Part shown: positions 12,317 through 23,400 of the stretch, piece after piece | Numbering within the stretch: position 1 is the stretch's first letter | How the letters are laid out: each line of letters starts with the position of its first letter | Assembly (NCBI GenBank): GCA_015039315.1 | Contig: WIDE01000180.1 | Coordinates: 1-34,227, forward strand | From: Clavulina sp. PMI_390 | Lineage: Eukaryota; Basidiomycota; Agaricomycetes; Cantharellales; Hydnaceae | Reading direction: 5' to 3' | DNA: 34,227 nucleotides | Made by a program: the position numbers and the translations under genes | Notes under the pieces: model-generated | What the model was told of the DNA's origin: nothing | Databases searched by the model: none | What the model saw: only the letters and a program-made list of their open reading frames with translations

Positions 12317-13653
12317 TCTAACAATATAAGAGCGGGAAGAACGACCGGAAGCTGATTGGTGCGCTCATGGTAGTGGTGCCCGCCATACGAATCCGCCTGT
12401 TACTGTCACGTTCCGCACTTGGTTCCCTCCATCCTCCCACCATCCTCCGTCCACCAAAACGGTGTCTAGCTTATGCTTTGATGCCCTTTCGACTTTCTGA
12501 CAGTGGTTAATCCTTTCGTAGCCGTGGGTATCGTGCCTGCCAGCCCCACACGACCCAAGATGGTGAACCCACAATTTGCCGCACTCGACAGCATGGCTAT
12601 AATTCTCTGATATCTACACCTTGAAAGCAGGTGGCTTACAAGCATCATAGGATACCAGGCCAGCCCTTTTTATGTGGTGGTCGCCTATGCCTTTCAATCG
12701 GGATCTCACGCTGACAACACCACTCGCACCATCCGCTCTCTAATCGTATTACAGACCTACTCTCTAGGCCTCCTGATGATGTATCAGCTTAAACACCTCC
12801 ACTGAGTGGTCCGTTTATCAGACTGCTCTAGGTGCCTCTAATGGTATGACCTGGGGACAATTGTAGTGCCAAGGTTGATCGCTTTTCGGCAGGTTTGCCT
12901 CATGTGCTTGCGGCTCACGAGCTTCAATATCCCTAGGAACCGGTATGTGCTAGATTTTCATGCATTGATGAAGATATCCCCATATATTTTTTGACAAAAA
13001 TAATTAGCTTTATCATCCAGCTGAGTGGCCGCTCCAGAAGATGCGTGGGTGCAATTGCGCAACATACCTCATGTAATGTACCTATCATCAATCAATTTGA
13101 TAAAAATTCGTCGTTGTATCATGCATAACAAAGAGTTTTGTATGTCAACCTGACTGGGCCAATCCTTATTTGGAGTTTGCCGATTCCGCACCTGCGCTCA
13201 ATTGTCCCCCATCCCCTCGGATCCTGTCCCATGATATCATCGATTGAATCTTTAACATCTTTTCGTTCATTTCATCACAGAGGCCAAGAAGCCTTCCATT
13301 AAGTCATAATCACCGTCCAAGAGTCGTGAGGGCTCTGTGACGGCAATGGGCGGCTACAGTGCTGTTTCATGGGCACCTCATCAACAACTTAGCTGGACTT
13401 TCACTTACTCCCCATAAGCACTTGATTACACTTCCTGATCATTTTGAATCTACTCAACGCCTCCAGAGAATAGTCAACACGCTCTTTCTCGGAGAGCATG
13501 AGCCCGCAAGAGAATCATTTCCTCACATAACGGAGTGCTGCATTGACACTGTTGTATCAAAATGCCATTCAATCGCTCCCATTCAAACGATCAGTATCCC
13601 CACTCATTGAGATGTTCCCGTGGATCTCTTCCCGCAAGCATGGTACATTCTAG
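12317..13653 (+). repeat. Tandem repeat copy A, Helitron-like ends, uninterrupted (1337 bp)
   Basis: Begins TCTAACAATATAAGAGCGGG after an A and ends TACATTCTAG. Over the first 97 bases it differs from copy C at only three positions; over the next 600 it is roughly 85-90% similar by eye, with small indels. The 5' TC and 3' CTRR-type end between A and T are the hallmarks of non-autonomous Helitrons. A short inverted pair lies near the ends (GCGGGAAGA at the head, TCTTCCCGC at the tail). A 5-bp stem (GAGAT/ATCTC) lies upstream of CTAG, but about 22 bases away rather than the usual 10-12. There is no long ORF and no Rep/helicase. It is the most complete reference copy here. Confidence 0.72.
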
Positions 13654-16600
13654 TTAGACAATATAAGAGCGGGAAGAACGACCGGAACCTGATTGGCTCG
13701 CTCATGTCCATCGTGCCCGCTATGCTAATTTGCCCGTTACTGTCACGTTCCGCACTTAGGTCCCCCACCATCCTCCCATCATCCTCCGTTCACCAAGTGG
13801 TGTCTACCTGGTCTTTCGATACAGTATCGGCTTTGTTACAGGATTGGTACCTTCCATAGTCGTGAATGTTGTGCTTACCAGCCCTGCGACGCCTAATATA
13901 GTGAGCCTAACCGTTTGCCGCGCTCGACAGCACGCCTATCGTTCTCTAATATCCTTACCTCGCCGTCGAATCGCCTGCAAGCCTCATAGAATACCAAGCC
14001 AGCCCTTTAACACCGTGGCTGGGGGTACCTTTCGATCAGAACCTCGCGCTCGGTGGTGTGCCAATGATATCGAATTTATTTCTACTACCACCTCCGCTCC
14101 CTCATCGTATTACAGATATGGCCTCCAAGACCCCCGATGATGCATTGGCCTAATCGTTTCAGCTCAGTGGTCCGTTTTTCTGACTAATTTGGGCGCCTCT
14201 AATGGCATGACTTCGGGATGGTTGGCCTACCAAGGTTCGGTCGCGTTTCTCGGTCGTTTTGCCTAATATATTCAGGTCCTGAGCTTTGATATCTCTATGA
14301 GACGTTAATGGCTCAATCTCCACGCAGTGACGAGCATATCATCATATAATCTCCAACAAAAACACTGTGCACAATCATCTGGCTGAGAGGCCTCCCCCTA
14401 CAATACGTCCGCGCAATCACGCTACGTGTCCTGAATTCATATACCTATCATTAATCAAGACTCATAAATAATTGCCCTCTGTATCATAAATAAAAAAGAG
14501 TTTCATAATATGAGCCGGATTACATCAATCCTTCTTTGGAGTTTACCCTTCTGCAACCATCCCTTGATCATCTTCCCTGGAACCTGGATCCTGCCCTGAG
14601 CGTCCTCGCTTGGAGCCTCAACAGCTTCCCGATCATATGATACTTGAGTTTGTTTGTGACTGTAATCATCATGATCATTAGCACCGATTTGGGATGGATA
14701 AGTGGGTACAAAGCCACGCAAAAGCTTGGGTTACCATTCTCTGACACCCAGATCCTACAAGCGGATTACTTGCGACCAGCTTTCAAATCCATGTGACATA
14801 TGCACTGCGGCTTCGTTTGTCTTTCATTCAGAGCCTCACACTTTGTGCAATGAACCGAGCTTACGTTGCAGAAATGCGTCATGTTCGCGCGTCATACCAT
14901 CAAGCTTCACACATACGTCTTTCCATCATTTATCAAGGGATAGCTTTCCGAATCACACGCATCAAATCTCTTCGTCACAAATCTGGTTGCAGTGGTATGG
15001 CAAATCTGGTGTTGCATAAGTCAGTGTTGCAAAATCTCTCTGACTTGTCAAATTTCTCTCTCTGTGCGCAATTTATCTCTCTATTTTACAATATCTCTCG
15101 CTGGTGTACATAGTGTGTTCTGCCCAAAATAAAAAAAGTTTCTCTCTCATCCTGTTGATTGTAGTACCGGCCTCGTTGCTGAAATCACCGCCGCCGGTTT
15201 CTCACGGTCCCAGGTTGCTCATTGGCCTCTCGTCACCGTCTTCAGGGTCTACCAGGGAAATCAAAACCATATTCATTCCAAAAGTAACTAATAGCACTGT
15301 ATATACATGTAAAGCAGTACAAGAACACTGAGTTATCACATATTATATGACTATCTTCGAATAAGAAGGGCAGGGAAGGGGTGGGTGCTAGCAGATAATT
15401 TATTCTAAGTTTGGTATGGGGTGACCACAAAAACGGTCAGCCTTTGGCAGAGACTGCTCCAGAGTGTCCAGAAATTATAGAAATCACCGTCTTAATTGCA
15501 GAAATATGAGTAGGAAGACAAGGAGGGGAACCCCAGACCAGAGGAGATGGTAGTAACGGAGACAAAAGCATGATCACTCGGTAGCAATCCAAAGGACTGT
15601 CAATAACGGAAAATATTAGTACCTTGTCCAAATAAAGACCAGTAGGTCTAGTGTGACCAGATACCCGGGGGTAGAACTTTAGGCATGATTTCCCTGGTAG
15701 ACCCTGAAGACGGTGACGAGAGGCCAATGAGCAACCTGGGACCATGAGAAACCGGCGGCGGCGATTTCAGCAACGAGGCCAGTACTACAATCAACAGGAT
15801 GAGAGAGAAACTTTTTTTATTTTGGGCAGAACACACTATGTACACCAGCGAGAGATATTGTAAAATAGAGAGATAAATTGCGCACAGAGAGAGAAATTTG
15901 ACAAGTCAGAGAGATTTTGCAACACTGACTTATGCAACACCAGATGCGCCATACAGTGGCGTCGGTTTTGAGGTAGTCGACATCAAAGCGGAATGTATTT
16001 ACTTTTCCTCTCATTGTCATTCTATCATATGACCCTTTCCTTCAAAATTATTCCTGATGAATGAAGATCCAGAGTGAACGTCACATATTATGACCAGATA
16101 CTGAGCCTTGCCGGCCTGGCTGTAAGCGTAATTCAAGCATAACAAAAATATTGAGGAGATTGGATGAATTGTCTAAACAGAAAGGCTCCCAAGCAAGAAT
16201 CACATCTGGAACCGTCTCAAACGAGATAGGATTTGGATTATCTCGCACACGGTCTACCTTGACAACGGAAGAAGAACTGTATATAGCAACAGAACTTTCC
16301 GGAGGATCAAATTGCATTTCACAGCCTCAAGGACTGTAACATGACTGTAGTGAGTCACAATGCGGTTTCGTGGGCTCATCATCAGTGTCTGCCCTGGACG
16401 TTCACTCTCCATAAGTTCTCGATTGCACCACATGATCATGCCGATCCTCTCTAAACATTTGGAGTGTAGTAGACTAAGTCTTGGATGCGAAGTATGAACC
16501 TATGGCCAGAAGAGTTTCCTTACGCAACGTGTCCACCGCACTATTGTGTTACATTATCATGCTTCGCGACCATTTTCTGCATGGCCCACTACGCAGAATG

Positions 16601-16696
16601 CTATTTACTCTCTTCTAACATGATCTGTTAGTGTTTATCCGTCGCTTACTGAGATAGGTGTGAATCATATACCCTCGCAAGCACCATACATTCTAG
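13654..16696 (+). repeat. Tandem repeat copy B, diverged and containing a nested foldback element
   Basis: The head starts at 13654 directly after CTAG of copy A (TTAGACAATATAAGAGCGGG) and matches A and C less closely, about 85% over 97 bases. The middle portion is recognisable to about 14540. The tail reappears at about 16340-16696 (CATAAGTTCTCGATTGCAC, CGCAAGCACCATACATTCTAG) and abuts the head of copy C. Excluding the 958-bp element at 14996-15953 and its duplicated target, about 2.08 kb remains, longer than copy A, so B also holds 700-750 bp not seen in A. No coding capacity is recognised. Confidence 0.65.
14996..15953. mobile_element. 958-bp MITE/foldback element with 268-bp terminal inverted repeats
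   Basis: The arms 14996-15263 and 15686-15953 are inverted copies matching at 263 of 268 positions by my alignment, starting TATGGC and ending GCCATA. A 6-bp target duplication CAGTGG flanks it (14990-14995 and 15954-15959). The 422-bp core has no ORF of note. Identical-looking open frames in the two arms (starting MYIVCSAQNK) are just translations of the arms. Four of the five arm mismatches are transitions at CpG sites, the fifth is A/C. This is a non-autonomous DNA transposon; the superfamily is not identified. It sits inside repeat copy B and is therefore younger than B. Confidence 0.88.
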
Positions 16697-16793
16697 TCTA
16701 ACAATATAAGAGCGGGAAGAACGACCGGAAGCTGATTGGCGCGCTCATGGTAGTGGTGCCCGCTATACGAATCCGCCCGTTACTGTCACGTTC

Positions 16794-16818
16794 ATCACCA
16801 AATTCGTGAGAACCTTTT
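16794..16818 (+). repeat. Left terminal inverted repeat of the Plavaka element
   Basis: 25 bp beginning ATCACCAAATTCG and ending AACCTTTT, exactly the reverse complement of 25356-25380. Similarity stops just inside. Confidence 0.95.
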
Positions 16819-17416
16819 CCGGCGCTTCAATGAACTCTCAACACGCAACAAGGTCCAGCAAGGTGAATAAGGTCCAGCAAGGAAAATTCGACACCATTGT
16901 CAAAATTGCCAAGGGCAAAAAAGTTTCAAAAAGGCAGTCTAAGTTCTTATAAGGAGTGCTTGACCTTTTGGCCCAGTTGACGGCTTCATGGCAATTTAGG
17001 GCTCTGATGGAACCTTTCATCCAGCTTCCAATGTTCTGATAAGTCGAGGAAAAGGCCATTAGAAGCCTATATTAGCTACCTTACAAGCCTGGTCTTATGC
17101 CGTAAAAGACACGGCAGGCATTCAAAAATGTATCCACCAGATGTAGCTAGCCCTTGCAGCCTAGCATTTACACAATGGACGGTTCAATCGACAGACACTC
17201 CATAAATATAATGTAAAAACCCGTTATATACAAGTATGATCACGACTGAGAAGAATCCTTGGGCTTTGGAACTACACCAAGCTGTTGGCTGAATCGAGCG
17301 GCCGTTGATGAAAGCTTCTGCTTCCTTTTCTTCTCGTAGTGCGGCATCACCTGTCTATGAAGAAAGCGTCGGAACGATTCATCAGGCGACTGGAAAAGCA
17401 GCGGGAAGCTGTGCGC

Positions 17417-19278
17417 TTACTGGTTCCACCATTTCACAATGGCTCTCTTGTGGCTCCGATTTTCGGGGGCGGTGAGGATGTTGTAGAGTCCGTCATAGAA
17501 CGAGACATAATCGAACCCGTTGGCTGGAGGTGACTTTTGGCTAAGCATTCCATCTTCGCTCAGAGCAAAGCGAAGCTGTTTCTGGTCAGCACTCATCAAA
17601 TCCGACTACGTCTTTGGGTATATCAACGCGTGTATGACTCACAAGAACTGCACACCAGATAATTGAGCCAATGGTGACGCCATTTGGGAAGTGGCGTGTT
17701 GCACCTGCATTCGAGTTCTCTTCCCCTGCAGTGGAGCCGTAATACAGCAGGCGCCACATCTTGCAGATACCGTTAGCGTCGAATTGAGACGAAGCATATA
17801 TTAAAGTGTTGGACTCACACGGAGAATCAATGGATTCTGGAGGAACTGGCGATACATGTGAGGCGATCCATGGTCGTCAAGGCCGTCCTGCATAAGCGAT
17901 TGTATATCCCACTCGGGTGGGGGGAGTTTACCCGTGGCACTATTCCTCTCGGCGGGCACGGGCGCCCAGAGGAGCAGGGGCCATAGATCCGGATCCACAT
18001 GTGTTTCGCGTTTGAGACGACTGTCGTGCGAAGCAAAAACTCTATCAAAGAGATATTGGTGACGATACAGAGAGAGTGACATGCATCGAAAGTAACTCAC
18101 TCGGGGTGAGTGTGTGCTTCATCCAGTGGCCAAAGTAGCAGACTGGCGATGACATGCTTGAAGCCTCGACCGTCCTTTGAGGATGCTTTCAGCGGTGTAC
18201 TACCTTCGTAATCGGCCATCCATCCCGTAACAGTCGTCTTTGCCAGGTTTGTATTCGCCTGACGCACCTGAGTCGCTCCATCCTTGAGCTATTGAGACTA
18301 ATTCATCAGTTGATGGAGCAAAGTTTCAAGTATTTCAGCGTACCACAAGCACAATTGCGGCGGTATCCTCAGATATTATGATATCATCCAGTTCAGTCCC
18401 ATTGCCGTTGACATCTTGCATGATGGCCCCAAGAATCTCGTAGCTGGCCCAGTTGGATCGCTCCCTGGACGCATTCAAGCAATGTCCATAATTAGAGTTC
18501 TGCTCGTCACCTTCACGTATTGGAGATAGACTTACAAATCATCAACACATAAATCAGCAGGCTCCTTTTCCGCATTTCCGCTCATGTTGGCACGGCCAAA
18601 GATGACAACAGCCGAGTTGATAATGCCTGCAAAGGGAGGGAATGCGTGCTCACGACGGAAGAAACGACGGCCTGTCTCGAAGACATCACTATACCAAGGC
18701 TCGTTGGCGTAGGAGTCGGCTGTGGTCTTCTTTTTCTTTTTCCGCTGTCGAACACCCGGGCTGGAGATATAGGTCCGCTTGCCAAGATGGGGGGCTTCTT
18801 CAGGTTCGCTGGTAGCGGCTTCGTTGTCACTCCGTTCTGGGTTGCGACGGATGAGGCTGAGTGGCTGTTCATGGCGATGACGAGAGCCATGGCCTGTGAC
18901 AGCGTTGTACTGAGGTGCAGATGCGCGTTGAGAGTCGCGCCTACGCCCTGCAGCTGGAGGGAGGCGCCCAGCAGAGGTAGTTAGGGAAGCCAGGTTACTG
19001 TTGCTGACGTTACGCAAGTTTTCCTTATTGCGATGCGCTTCGTGCACAAGGGAGCAAGGGAAAAAAGAAGAAAATGGAAGAATGGTGTAAATCAAGGTTA
19101 TGCTTGTGAACCAGCTATTTATAATGGTTTACGTACCTAATGTACCCCGTTGTTCCTGGTTCTGATGGCGAGCATCGCGTGGAGCTCGAGAGAGAGCCAA
19201 GTGATCAACATCAGACTCATGCTCGTCATCAGAGCCAGACGCAAGAGACGCCCTAGGCTGCGGCGTAGCGGGCGGCAT
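17417..19278 (-). CDS. DUF6698-like protein encoded inside the transposon
   Basis: Seven exons: 19278-19137, 19037-18536, 18464-18344, 18288-18101, 18041-17819, 17759-17643 and 17581-17417. Introns are 55-99 bp, GT-AG, all frame-consistent, giving about 485 aa. The N-terminus (1 to about 180) is charged and disordered, with a RQRKKKKKTT basic stretch near residue 145 that may be a nuclear signal. The conserved part includes LKDGATQVRQ, KDGRGFKHVIASLLLWP, VTIGSIIW, LRFALSEDG, FDYVSFYDGLYN and WWNQ, the pattern I associate with the Agaricomycete family DUF6698; its function is unknown. The last acceptor could also lie 6 nt downstream (17575). After the TAA at 17417-17419 the same frame stays open to TGA at 17240-17242 and still looks protein-like, so the stop may be premature. 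Being within the TIRs, it is probably an accessory transposon protein or carried cargo. Confidence 0.82.
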
Positions 19279-19280
19279 TG

Positions 19281-19362
19281 TAGCTCAGGGGGGAGGCAAG
19301 ATGCAGCGGAAGGAGGGGGATTTGGGGGATTTGGGGGATTTTGGGTTCAGCTCAATATAAGG
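19281..19362 (-). promoter_or_regulatory. Probable promoter of the DUF6698-like gene
   Basis: On the minus strand a TATA-like TTATATT (19354-19360) lies about 80 bp upstream of the ATG at 19278. Between them are three near-identical direct repeats of GGGGATTT (plus strand, about 19316-19342), C-rich in the sense direction. Assignment is by position and sequence only. Confidence 0.45.
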
Positions 19363-20423
19363 GCCGGGTGACCCTCACGTGCCTCCTGACGTAGGACTCG
19401 ACTGTTGACCCGAGCAGATGTCAACATATGTCAGCATCATAACAAAAGACCATTATTCCTTACTTGACACTCAAAAAGCTCCAAAAGTTTAGGAAAAAGT
19501 GAACCTCAACTCCAACAGCATGCTAAAACCATCCAATCCCAGACAGAGCGTGTATTGAGCACTCCAAGACCAATAACATAGAAGCTCAGAAGCGTTTGAA
19601 GCACATGATCAATTTTTATCTTCTCAGTGTCAGAAAATAGTGCCAAAGTAAAGGCCCCAGTGGTGCTAGAACAAATAGCGATAGCAAGTTCTCAGATTTG
19701 TCAGCATATTTGTGGCTGAAGCGGGTGGAAGCATTATCCCGATGTATGAGCAGCCTGCTGTCAGCAGTTAGATCCAGAAATCGAGCTCAGAATGCTTATA
19801 GAGAACTGCCTTAGTGGTAGGAAGTGGAGGCGCAAATGTAAAGGTCATCTGTCACACGTTCATGGGAAATTATAGACTGGCAACTCTCGTCACTATGACC
19901 GTCACCTTACAATTCACTAGCCAACGACGATTGGGGTCTTATCACCAATAAACCATTTCAGCTAATTCTTAAGCATTAAATGGAGCTCCCTGGCACGCTT
20001 GTCTTGTCTCTGCAGTTATACTCAATGATCCATACTGTTTCCGTCAGCAACCAATTTGGTTCAATGACTCCGAAGCCACCCATCCGCCATGATTACGTCC
20101 TTCTGTCAGGTGGAGGGACATTGCTGAGTCTATTTGTAACTAAGAGTCAATCGCATAACAGCGTTTATGTGTTCTCATAAGACTTTGCTGCTCATCAACG
20201 TGGTTGATTGTCATACTGATAAAGACACTGCCTTGGGAACAATATTGTGCCTCGGTTTGGTAAGTTCATCTTCTTCTGAGGATGACATTTGGATACACTA
20301 GCAGCGCGCATCAGAGGCCTCTCTATCAACTTGACTTCATCAGCAAGACCGGCTCTGATCAAAAAAATTTACTGGCTCGGCACCGCATCGATTTCTCATC
20401 GTGGCACCCCTAACTATTTGACA
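19363..20423. other. Divergent intergenic region of the Plavaka element
   Basis: About 1 kb between the start of the DUF6698-like gene and the transposase start. Only short frames are present. It must hold the transposase promoter and 5' UTR, but I find no clear TATA box. A frame opens at 20289 with TTG, not ATG, in phase with the transposase; the first in-frame ATG is 20424. Confidence 0.5.
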
Positions 20424-23400
20424 ATGTCTCGCTTGGATTCTGAGGACGACTCGATCCATAGAATGTGTCCTCAATGTCACTGTCGACTAGCTGATGCCCG
20501 CGGAAATCCTTGGTCACTGAACAAAATTGAAGATCATATCAATATATCCTGTCCCAGAGTCAAGGCCAATCTGAGAGCTATCCGATCCCAAGTACTACAA
20601 TCTCAAGGGCATTCCATTGAGAATGGGGGGCGTCTGAGTCGAAAAAGAAAGGCGCCTCGCGATTCCTCGGATTCCTCAGATTCTGATCATGCACCAGTCA
20701 GTCTGCCCGCTTTTCTTTTCTTTTTTTTTCACCTTGCTTGTGCTCCTTACGATCAAACTTATGAATTAAAAATGGATCCATAGGCTACTGGCTTGAGGAA
20801 AATTCCAAATATCATCCAATCGCATACCGCCCACCAAGTCTCTGCTCCGATCGAAGAGGAGAGTCAACGCCATTCCGCACAAGAGTCATCAGTTTCCCCC
20901 CACCAGCTCTTGGTTAGCCCAAACAGAGCCATTACTCTGTCACCTCCTCAAATTGATGACACTTTATCTGCGCAACACGACAATAGGCTGGCTGAGGGCC
21001 AAATGGTAAGCATGTATGCCTGGCAGTATTTCCCGCGGAACTGAAGTGATCATATCATAGTCTGAGTTCCTTCCAACAGGGCGAGGCCAGAGAATAAAGC
21101 GTCGCCCAGTAACCCATCAGGACTATGTCCCATCTAAAGAGCTGCAATTGCTCGGCTTTACTGCCAAGGACCCAGTCGATACTACTCCAACAACAATCCC
21201 CTCTCAACCCCCCCATGCTCAGCCTCAACCCCAGCATTTTCAGACAGAGCCAGATCTATTTGGGATGTATAGAGAGTATATTGGCAGCCCAACACACGAA
21301 GCAGATGACCGGCTTGGTCTTTCCGATGTGATTGAAGGAGCTTATGCACCAGTTCAAGGACACGATACCAGTATGCAGCAAAAGGTTATCCAACATGAGT
21401 CGCTTGAAGCGATTCTATACCCATTCCCAAATCTGTCTACCCTACTTCTTCTCCGATGGTTTCATAACGGAAACGTAACAAAATCAATCGGCGAGCAAGA
21501 TGTACTTATCCAAGATGTTCTCCAGCATCCACATTTCAACGCTTCTGATGTCAGTGCCCAATCACTGGCAAATGTGGAGTCTATGCTCGATGCATTAACT
21601 CTTGATTCATCGTTACCACCAAGAATGATTACGAATAACTGGAAGACGTCTAATCTTACCATATCTGTCCCTTTCACGACTGCCAAGGCTGCTCCCTTCA
21701 CAATCCACAACTTTTGTCACCAGTCCATCATAGCTGTTGTTAAATCCTTCTTTGAGCGCCCCTATTCGCCTGCATCCGCACCACACTATGTACCTTTCCA
21801 CCAGATATGGAACTCGCCAACTCCAAACATCCCTCGTCATAAGGAGGAGGTTTTTGGCGATCTCTACTCCTCTGAGTCGATGCTCAAGGCTCACAAGGAG
21901 CTTCAAAGTCAGCCGCCCGAACTGATAGACGGGAAAGAATGTGGCCTCCCTCGTGCCATTGCAGCATTGATGTTTTGGTCCGATGCGATGCAGCTTGCAA
22001 ATTTTGGGACTGCAAAGCTGTGGCCACTGTATCTCTGTCTTGGCAATCAAGCTAAGTGGGGGGGAAACGAGCGAGCTGCTCGTAACTGCTTTCATATTGC
22101 TTATTTTCCGTCGGTATGTTCTAGTATTACCAAAGTGTAGGAACATTTGCTTACTCCACCCCCTCAGCTTCCGGAATCGATCCATGCCTTTGTGAAGGCT
22201 CGCTCTGCAAACGGTAAAGGAGCAAATCCTGCATTATTAGCCCACTGCCGTCGTGAACTTTTCCATGCAGCATGGGATATTCTGCTTGATGAAGGATTCA
22301 TCCAGGCCTATGTTCATGGGGTTGTGATAACATGTGGAGACAGGGTAAAACGTCGCTTATTCCCTCGTATCTTCACATATAGTGCTGACTATCCGGAGAA
22401 GTGAGTCGTAGGATGTTTATTGCGATGCTATTTGGATCCTCACTAAACCATTTTTGCATATTCCAGAGCTCTGATAGTTCTTATTCGAGAACTTGGCCTC
22501 TGCCCATGTCCAACATGTACTATCCGGAAAAGTGACATAAAAAACATGGGCTACAAACAAAATGCCCATGACCACAAAAAGCTTGCAAGAATAGATAGTG
22601 ATAGCCATCGGGCTCTAATCCTCCAGGCCCGTAACCTGGTCTACACTAAGAAGACTCACTCATCAAAATCGCTTGCCGTCAACAGTAAGAAAGTGAACGA
22701 TTTACTCAAATCGCAGTCGTTAACCCCAACAGAGGTAATAGTCCCCCTCCTGTCTCTCCTGAACGAGACCAATCTGACAAATTTCTAGAATTCTTTCTCA
22801 AAGAAACTAGGTGCTCACGGCTTCAATGTATTCTCAGTCCTAGTCCCAGACATACTCCACGAGTTTCTGCTTGGAGTCTGGAAGGACCTCATCACATTCA
22901 TCATTCGTCTCGTCTTTTCATTAGACCCCGGAGCTCTTGTGGAATTTAATTCTCGGTCTGTGGACAAGTATGTGGTCATGAATACAGCTAACTCGTCTAT
23001 TCACAGTTTTCGCATCCTTCCAACCTATGGTGCTGGAAAGAAAGTGCGAAGATTTGGTTTTGACACTGCCGCTCTCAAGTCGATGACTGGAGAAAGATAT
23101 CAAATGCTTCTCCTGGTAAGAGAAGTGCCTACTATACCCAAACATTATCTACTTACGCAGCCTGCACCAGTGCATAATGCCTGTTCTTGATGGGTTGGCT
23201 CCAGGATATGACAGCATTCTAGCAGACATCACTTTTATATCTGCTTTGTGGCTGTCGCTTGCAAAGCTCCACCAACACTCTGAATCAACAGTTAACTGGC
23301 TTGAGAGAGTCACACCCGAGTTTTACAGGCTACGGAGAAGGCTGGCAGCAAAAACTAAGGATTTGATCCTTCGCGAGACCCCTGCTGAGGCGGCCAAACG

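Noticed and set aside
15104..15845. Two nearly identical open frames starting MYIVCSAQNK on opposite strands
   Set aside because: They are translations of the inverted arms of the 958-bp element, not duplicated genes.
18646..18984. Plus-strand ORF of 112 codons
   Set aside because: Shadow of exon 2 of the DUF6698-like gene, which has a full exon chain on the other strand.
20289..20423. Upstream extension of the transposase reading frame
   Set aside because: It opens with TTG; the first ATG in frame is 20424, giving a start (MSRLDSEDD) right before the zinc-finger segment.
21613..22185. Minus-strand ORF of 190 codons
   Set aside because: Antisense shadow of transposase exon 3.
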